Below, piece after piece: positions 57,487 through 64,000 of a stretch of 64,000 nt of DNA (position 1 is the stretch's first letter; each line of letters opens with the position of its first letter). The translations under genes were made by a program, and so were the position numbers. The DNA comes from Carnegiea gigantea (Eukaryota; Streptophyta; Magnoliopsida; Caryophyllales; Cactaceae), in NCBI GenBank assembly GCA_029747015.1, contig JAKOGI010001183.1, positions 211,001 through 275,000 of the forward strand, read 5' to 3'. The notes under the pieces are model-generated. The model was not told the origin of the DNA. It did not search any database and was given only the letters and a program-made list of their open reading frames with translations.

Positions 57487-58190
57487 AAGACGATTTACCT
57501 TTTGTGGAATTCTTTTATAACAACAGCTATCAGTCTGCCATCAAAATGGCCCCATTTGAGGCCTTACACGGGAGAAAATGTAGAACCCCGTTGTGCTGGA
57601 GTGATTTAGACGAGGCACTGATTATAGGTCCTGAAATGATTCAAGAGACCACTGCGATAATACGAAAGATTCAGGAGCATATCGGGGTTGCCCAAAGTCG
57701 ACAGAAAAGTTATGCAGATAAAAGAAGAAGGCCTCTAATATTTCAAGTAGGCGATAAAGTTTTTCTGAAAGTTTCACCAACTAGAGTTGTCAAGAGGTTC
57801 GGAGTACGGGATAAATTGAGTACAAGATATATTGGTCCTTATGAAATCATTGGAAGGTTGAATCCCATCGCTTATCATCTGGAGTTGCGTGTAGAACTTG
57901 AGTATGTGCATAACGTGTTTCATATATCTCAGCTTAGGAAATACATTCCTGATCCAGACCATACCATTGTATCTGCACCTATCGAAATCGCTGATTATCT
58001 AGTATATGAGGAGCGTCCTGTTCAAATACTAGATTACAAGATCAAGCAGCTGCACAACAAGCAGATACCTTTGGTCAAAGTACTTTAGATAAACCACACC
58101 TCCCAAGAAGCCACCTGAGAAATCGAAGAGGCAATGAAAACCACATATCCACATTTATTTGAGGTAATCCTCCATGATATGGTAAAGTTC
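57487..58190 (+). pseudogene. Integrase C-terminus with chromodomain-like tail
   Basis: The open frame 57504-58088 reads FFYNNSYQSAIKMAPFEALH, FQVGDKVFLKVSPTR and YIGPYEII (the GPF/Y module). It continues HNVFHISQLRKYIPDP and VQILDYKIKQLHNKQIPLVK, and after a stop TSQEATXEIEEAMKTTYPHL. The last segments match the chromodomain that targets chromoviruses to heterochromatin, with its central Trp positions lost. Confidence 0.85.
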
Positions 58191-58227
58191 ATCAGTTTCG
58201 AGGATGAAACTTTTTAGGGGGGAGGAC

Positions 58228-60888
58228 TGTAATAGTCCGACCCTAAAATATGTTTATTAATTTCATTTCATTAATCCACGTGATTAATCTCATTTCATTT
58301 ACATCATTACTTTTTGTTATTCCAATTGGACATTTCTAAATGGGCTCTCACTTTGCAATTCAGAGTTTTGTTCTAGTCCAATTCTCAAGATCGATTCAGG
58401 CCTTGATATGTATGAATTTAGCGATTCAATTCTTTTTCATGGCACCTCAACCATTTAATCTCAAGTTTTGGGGGGAAAAAAAAATTTTGCAAACGCACTC
58501 GGCTTCAGCTCTTTTCTAAACCCGAGCTCGTTTAAAGCCGATTTCGACTCAACGAGACTTGACCCTCATTTGTTTAGCTAATCACCCTTAATTAGGCCTT
58601 AATTATGCTTAGCAAAAGTGGCTTTTGGGCTTTTAATTTCAGCCAAGTATATATTCAGCAAAGCTTTTGTTTTACACCAAGCATTTGCTAGACATTTTCT
58701 CTCTCCTATTTCTCTCCTCCTTCTCTCTAGTCACGGCAGCAGCATCAAGCAGCAACACCACCACCATATCAGCCACCAAACAACCACTACTCACCACCCC
58801 AACCATCCCTCTCACTCCTCCAAGCACCAAGAATCATTCATACCTCTTTCCAACCACAAAGTGAGTAATTCTTTTCACCTCTTATCCTGATTTTATTGTT
58901 GATTCTTGATCTTGTTGATTTTTGCTTCTTATTTTGGTTGTTTTAGTGATGGATTATGCTCTTTTCATGGAATTAAGAATCATCTTGGGGATAGATCATG
59001 GTGGAGTTGAAGTTAGATGATGTTAGGGTTAGGATTTCATCTTAGTCATGCAAGCTTCATGTTCAAGTGTTGGATATCGATTATTTTATCCTTATTTTTC
59101 TTATCTTTTAATCTATTGAAGTTTCCTATGGTATTTATGGTGTTTTGAAAAGATGGGAGTGAGTTCAAGTTGATCCAAAGTTAGGGTTTTATCCAAAATG
59201 CATGGTTTGGACCAAACTAGTATCAAACTTGAGGTGTGTGTATATGTAACTAGAAAAGGAGCTTTATTGGATGTGAATATGAAGTGGAATTATGTGTGGT
59301 GTTTTTTTATGATGTTGGGATACACCAAAGTGTGTTTACATGCTCTTAAGAAAGAATTTAAGTTGAGGATTGGTATGAAAAGTGAGGAAACAAATCCAAG
59401 CAGTGAGGCTGGAATTTTCAGAAAAATAGGACAAATTTTGAGATGAAACTTGTAATGAACGGCCTAGCCAAAAATTATGATTTTTGGTGGGTAGATAGTT
59501 CAGTGTGTTAGCTTTAAAATGGCTCATGAATCGCATTAATTTGAGGTCTGTGGAGAAAGTTATGGTCATTTTACTGAACCTGTGCAGGATGGACTTAAAA
59601 CTAACATGTTGGTGTTCTAGCCCCATTTTAGGAACTCTATGTGGGAATCATGTGATGTGTCCTTAATTAAAGTTTTAGAGGACTTCCTAAGATTTTCATA
59701 TTGGGGTCTTAGGTCTCGTTTTGAGACAGGGACTATAAGTTGTGAATTATTCTTTCCGTATCCTCTTTATAAGCCCTTATTCTCTAAACTTGCTATCATG
59801 CTTTAAATCACATTTCTATCGTTATTTAGTGTCAACATTTTAGATTAATCTTTGAACTGGTTTATAAAATATAAAGGTATCAGTTTGTAAAATGTAAGGG
59901 TATCAATTATAAGAATAAGTTCGTTCTGACCGCATGTTCTTATAATGATCTTTTGAACAGAATCAGGGCCTAAGCTTTCATTCTCTACATTTTAGTGGAT
60001 CTTATTACACCAAGAACTAGCATTTAAAACTTCCAGGTACGTTCATTGTCTATATCTTTAGAAATTAGCACGTATTTATCGAAATCGTACTGTTTTGGTA
60101 AGTACATCAATGAATCAATTGAATCAGTACTTTATCACATAATTAGTGACCCCATCAGTTATTAGTTATAGGGCTTTGCCCTCCAGTTACCCGCGCGGCT
60201 TCAGGTCAGGTCCGCCGGTCGGCTTGACAGGTGTACACCTATTCACAGATCGTAATAGTTACTAAGGGGCACACTAATAGATAATAATTGGCAATTTAGT
60301 TTTATATGCATCTCATTCCCTGTTTTAAAATCAAAATGAATTGGAAGCGGGCCCAAATAACTTTTCAGTGAATCTTTATCAGTACAGGGATGCTTGTACT
60401 GAGCTTTGGCTTACAGTTTGGAATGTTTTTATGTTTTGTTTTAGAAAAGTGCTCTGTGAAGCGCCCTCAGGCGGGTAGGGTGGCGGATGGTGATAAATGA
60501 GACAGGACCGTCCATGTGATTGGCGGTGTAGAAGTACTAAGATGCTATCCTATCCTATTGTGATGTATTTTGTATTACAACTGTATGTGTTTGAACTGAA
60601 GTATGTATTTTGGTGTTACCATTGTATATTTGAACCGAATTATGTATGTTGCTGTAACCCTTGGAATGTTAGAACCATTTCTGTATATAACTAAATGGTT
60701 TGAGTGATTATGATGGTGAATGCCACTTTATAGGGGTAAACTTTGGTTTATGGCAGGTTTTTATATATAAGGGAAGCCTTGTCCTTTATGGACGACGGTA
60801 ATGCCCCATTCATTAGGTTATTATTTCTTATTGGTGAACTTGAGCAGGTAAATGCAAGTAGTGAATCATGTATTATTGGGGTGTCACA
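58228..60888 (+). repeat. 3' LTR of Del/Tekay element
   Basis: TG...CA, 2661 bp. It is longer than the 5' LTR, with small duplications (for example a second GTTTGTAAAATGTAAGGGTATCA near 59882 and an extra segment near 60381). Conserved TATA box at 59766-59773. Confidence 0.9.
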
Positions 60889-61977
60889 GTCGTGCCCTCC
60901 TCCGTTCGTTCGACTGTGCGATTTCCTATTTAATTGCCCTTCAGGCGCTTTGTTCGGGGGGTCGCTCGGGGTTCACTCTGGTGATTTTTAGGCTAGGTTT
61001 TAGGTTAGTTTGTCAAATAAAAAACCTCAATAGGAGGATTAGATTAGGATTGAAGATTGTAATCTTAGATTCAAGCTTTGGATTTCAAGTTCTTTCTATC
61101 AATCAAGAATAAGTTTTCTTCCCCTTTCTCTCCTTTTTTCATATGTTGTTCATATTTATGTTTTGCTAGTTTAATTCTTATATTTGAATTATTCAGTTTA
61201 AATGTTTAGTTTTCATTGTTAATTCATGTTTAGTTAGTTTGATTAGATTAAATTTTCATTCTCTTCCCCCTCTTGTTCATGTTTCCCTTCTTCTTTACTA
61301 GTTTAGGTCTAGTTTGGGTTTGTATTTTGTTGATGATAGTTGTTAATTTTGATTGGTTTGAATTGTGGCTAGCCCTTGATGGCTAATTAACCTTGTTGAG
61401 GCCCCAACCTTACCTTATTCATGCTAGAATTTAGAGTTTTCTCTCATGCCCACCATGTGTTCGATGAAATGTTTGAAAGAGCTTTCATTCGTATTTTGGG
61501 GCAATTGACTTATGCCGAAAGGTGAGGTTGATTATCTAGTGTGGGTAGAGTGAATGGCTAGGATTGGGACATAAAAATAGTCTCATCACCAGCTAGGTCA
61601 ATGGTTGTCAACCTAGTAGTTTAGCCGAACTAATCCCATGAAAATAGGTGGTTAGAATAACTAGACTAGCCTATTGACCCTTGAGAAAGGGCTTAGGTGG
61701 CCTCAACGATGCAACCGATCAACTCTAAATGCTAGCATAGCTAGGGAAGGTTTGGGCTCGACTTGATTACTTGGTTTGCCTTAGGTCTAATCATAATCCT
61801 TTTGTTTTTGCTTTAGTAGTTCATTTCTATTTTCTATTCCTTCAGTTTTACCTCGCTTAAGATGCTTTAGTCAGCTCTGGTACTTGAAAACTCAACTCTT
61901 TGCGGACGACACCCTAAGTACTCAACGATGCACCTTACACTTAGGGTTTATAAATATTAAAACTTTTTCTCTAACGA

Positions 61978-64000
61978 TGAGGAGGAGGACGACGTTGATG
62001 CAGGCTGAGGAGGGGCCGAGCCTGAGGGTATCCACGCTGAGAAGGCAGCCATCCTACCACCTCCACCACCACTTCACCCACCTTTTCTCCATAAGGCAGG
62101 CGGGTGTTCTTTTTCTACTACGGCCTATATGCCGCTTGACCCCGCCCTCCTCCTGTCCTTCTCCAACCTCCACATGGAGGTTTCGGGTCTTCGAGGGGAC
62201 TACGCTAGCATGCGTGACGACCTCTATCGTCTATCTAGAAATATGAACTCCATTGAGGAGGGAGTCTCCTACTTCCGGAGTTTTGTTGACTGTCAGGAGG
62301 AGCGAGAGAGGCGATGGATTCAACGAGAGGAGGAACGGGCTACGAGGGAAGCCCGAGAGTATGAGGAGTGTCGGCGGATGAATGAGATACTCTGGTGCTA
62401 GTCCAAGTGCATTAGGCAATTGGAGGAGGGCTTTCGCACTTCTCGGGTGGCCAAGGGGGTTCGTCGTCCTTTCCCTCCTACGATCCGGGCCATTCATCTA
62501 CCTTCTACCCATTTCCTCCGTATTTCTGGCCATCTCCTGGACCTGATGGCACCCAGCGACTGTAAGTTATACTCCTCTTCCCCTTCTCTTCTTGTACATA
62601 TCATTTTCATTGGAGACAATGAACAGTCCAAACATGGGGGAATCTCTACGCTATTTAGTGGGTTGCAATGTGTATATACATCTTTGCACTTAGAACTTTA
62701 GGTTTCATTCTAATTTAGTGGCATTCTTAGATTTTCATTTCATTTCATGCATTAGGTAGGCATGTAGGACATTCCATTTAGGTAGATGATACATTGTATA
62801 TATTTTCTTCCTAACTATTGATCTAAAGAGGGAAGGTGATGAATAGGGTCATAAGACCACAAGGTAACCCTTTCACCCTTCTCTCTAGTTATCTGCTTAT
62901 GAACCTTTTAGGTAATTTTATTGCTTTCAAAAAAAAGGGAGAAAAAGAAAGAAAAAAAGGTTGTAAAAAACCCTTCTAATGATAACATTCAAGGGGTGAT
63001 GATATGATTGGTTGGTTGTGGTGGTTTGTGGCAAATGAGGCTCAATTTGGGCTAATATCTTGTGAAACTATTTTGGAAATGTTTTTGATTGCTGGGCTAT
63101 GTGTGCTAGTGTATTAGCCCTTGAGGGTTGCTGTAATGTGAATTGATTGAACCCTAATTGTTGGCCTTTTGAGTTAGTTCCTGATTTTGGTAGAAGAACC
63201 AGTGAGATTTTTGAGCCTATAATGACCATTCATTTTACATGGTCTTGAACATCCTTTCATGAGTGTTCACCTCTTTGCATAAGCATCTTTAGAACTTGGC
63301 CTAACCCTCTTCAAGGTCATGGCTGGCATGTGCATGGTGTTAATATGATTCAGGCATTCGTTTGTTTATAATGCCACACGAGCCAAAAAGCCATCCTATG
63401 TTGTTATGATATGTTTGTCACCCCCTTTAAGCTGTTCCCCTTATCATTTGATCCACCCATATCTACTTAACCCATTGCCTGAAATGAATAATCCTATCCT
63501 ATGCCAAGTTAGTAGAGTAATGCCGTGAGTTACTTTTGATGTGAGTAATATGCTTGTTGGTGCGTTCCAGTGGTTGGCTTTGATTGGTTGATAGCATTGT
63601 ATAGTTGGGAGTTGAGATAGTCCTTGGACCTTGGCCATTCTCTTGCCTCATTATTCTTCCCCTAAAAAAAAAGAAAAAAAGAAAGGAAAAGAAAAGCAAA
63701 GGCATAAACAAAGAAGAAGAAAAGTGCATGAATAAGATGTTTGGCCAAGCGATTTAGCAAAAAGAGAAGTAGTTTCAACTCCCTTTTCTATGTGTTTTGA
63801 ATTATAGGATATTGGTAATGATTGTATTCTTGGTGATAAGATGGTTGTTATTGCTCTCTACTTGGCTATTTAGCTCCTCCTACCTAAATTCTAGCCTCCC
63901 TTACCTCTAGCCATAACCCTGATACAACCCTTGAAAAGTCCTTATGATTGACACCTGCACATTTTGCCTTCATTGATGGAGAATTGAGAGTTTTGCCAAG
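61978..64000 (+). mobile_element. 3' internal part of a second Athila-like element, runs off the window
   Basis: After the older gag-only LTR ends, the sequence is homologous to the 3' internal region of the Athila-like element at 6929-16534. It has GGGGTGATGAT near 62994 (13790 there) and GAGCCAAAAAGCCATC near 63382 (14176 there). It also has GAGACAATGAACAGTC...CATGGGGGAATC, a typical Athila 3' landmark, and a GAAAAAGAAAG-rich purine stretch. The 5' part is absent on the left, where it meets the end of the older gag-only LTR. The 3' LTR must lie beyond 64000. Confidence 0.7.
62129..62566 (+). pseudogene. Athila-type ORF1 C-terminal fragment
   Basis: MPLDPALLLSFSNLHMEVSG then RDDLYRLSRNMNSIEEGVSY, FRSFVDCQEERERRWIQREE and a highly charged coiled-coil-like stretch. 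After a stop near 62400 it continues LEEGFRTSRVAKGV and a proline-rich tail. This resembles the region near the end of Athila-type ORFs that precedes the 3' non-coding zone. The domain identity is tentative. Confidence 0.5.

Larger units (their letters stand above)
49639..60888 (+). mobile_element. Ty3/gypsy retrotransposon, Del/Tekay chromovirus type
   Basis: LTRs are 49639-52226 (2588 bp) and 58228-60888 (2661 bp), with TG...CA ends and many differences. A tRNA-iMet primer-binding site and a purine tract (TTTTAGGGGGGAGGAC, 58212-58227) border a 6.0-kb internal region with gag, protease, RT, RNase H, integrase and a C-terminal chromodomain-like segment. RT before INT identifies gypsy. The long LTRs and chromodomain suit Del/Tekay. 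Frames are broken in many places. The TSD is imperfect (TCCGT left, GTCGT right), but the insertion is proven by the interrupted host LTR. Confidence 0.92.
46688..61977 (+). mobile_element. Older gag-only element related to the array (plus strand), carrying a nested Del/Tekay element
   Basis: The order is a 27-bp remnant of the 5' LTR (46688-46714), primer-binding site (46721-46738, TAGCACCGTTGCCGGAAA), decayed Gag-like ORF, 3' non-coding region, polypurine tract (49361-49377, ATAGGTGTGGGGATATT) and a 3' LTR (49378-49638 and 60889-61977) split by the 11.2-kb insertion. LTR sequence, landmarks and order match the array, but with much greater divergence. No TSD can be tested because the 5' LTR is lost. 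Confidence 0.85.
49378..61977 (+). repeat. 3' LTR of older gag-only element, split by insertion
   Basis: The first part, 49378-49638, begins TGTTAGGC and ends within a GGCACG palindromic block. The second, 60889-61977, resumes GTCGTGCCCTCCTCC and runs to a decayed terminus near 61977. Together they total ~1.35 kb, close to the array LTRs, and follow the same order (AATAGGAGGATTAGATTAGG, TTGACCCTTGAGAAAGGGCT and GCGGACGACACC). Confidence 0.8.

Overview
This window looks like plant nuclear DNA, almost certainly from a flowering plant. It is AT-rich and mostly made of nested transposable elements. They include tRNA-Asp-primed and tRNA-iMet-primed LTR retrotransposons, Ty1/copia and Ty3/gypsy pol fragments, hAT- and Tourist-like non-autonomous DNA elements, a tRNA-derived SINE and degenerate CACTA (En/Spm) protein remnants. 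The only intact host gene I can support is a two-exon germin-like protein gene on the minus strand (41037-41822), with a TATA box and a poly(A) signal. I see no tRNA, rRNA, CRISPR or bacterial-type operon structure.

Layout. 1-2100: decayed CACTA-type transposase sequence with a 3 x 140-bp tandem repeat. 2105-3743: primer-binding site and probable LTR of a minus-strand element. 3836-5608: first copy of a duplicated segment, split by a 973-bp hAT-like element with an 8-bp target-site duplication (TSD). 6929-16534: a complete but defective Athila-like retrotransposon (LTRs of 1313 and 1314 bp, TSD AATAT) with decayed gag and protease and no visible reverse transcriptase or integrase. 16667-16834: a SINE with a 10-bp TSD. 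17394-20940: second copy of the duplicated segment, split by a truncated copia element. 20972-39346: a copia-like, apparently non-coding retrotransposon (LTRs 628 and 633 bp, TSD TTCGA).

The centrepiece is inserted inside that last element at 23997-38499. It is a head-to-tail array LTR-internal-LTR-internal-LTR-internal-LTR of a gag-only retrotransposon on the minus strand, flanked by one 5-bp TSD (CAATA). Each internal region has a tRNA-Asp primer-binding site, a polypurine tract and an ORF encoding a Gag-like protein with a CX2CX4HX4C zinc knuckle and an uncharacterised C-terminal region. One copy is intact, one has frameshifts and one has a 7-bp expansion. The first and third internal regions resemble each other more than the second over most of their length, with local exceptions that suggest conversion.

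39472-40730: a fold-back Tourist-like element made of T-rich and A-rich arms. 41037-41822: the germin-like gene. 42880-42972: a patchwork filler built from nearby sequence. 42974-43758: a second hAT-like element. 43556-45092: a local duplication. 45720-46690: a large TA/GT/CA microsatellite that has replaced nearly all of the 5' LTR of an older plus-strand relative of the gag-only family (46688-61977). The 3' LTR of that relative was split by an 11.2-kb Ty3/gypsy element of Del/Tekay chromovirus type (49639-60888). 61978-64000: the 3' internal part of another Athila-like element that runs off the window.

The nesting gives a relative order: the copia-like host element came before the gag-only array, and the older gag-only element came before the Del/Tekay insertion. 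The gag-only elements have no pol and could only have moved using enzymes from an autonomous relative, perhaps one of the tRNA-Asp-primed Athila/Tat type.
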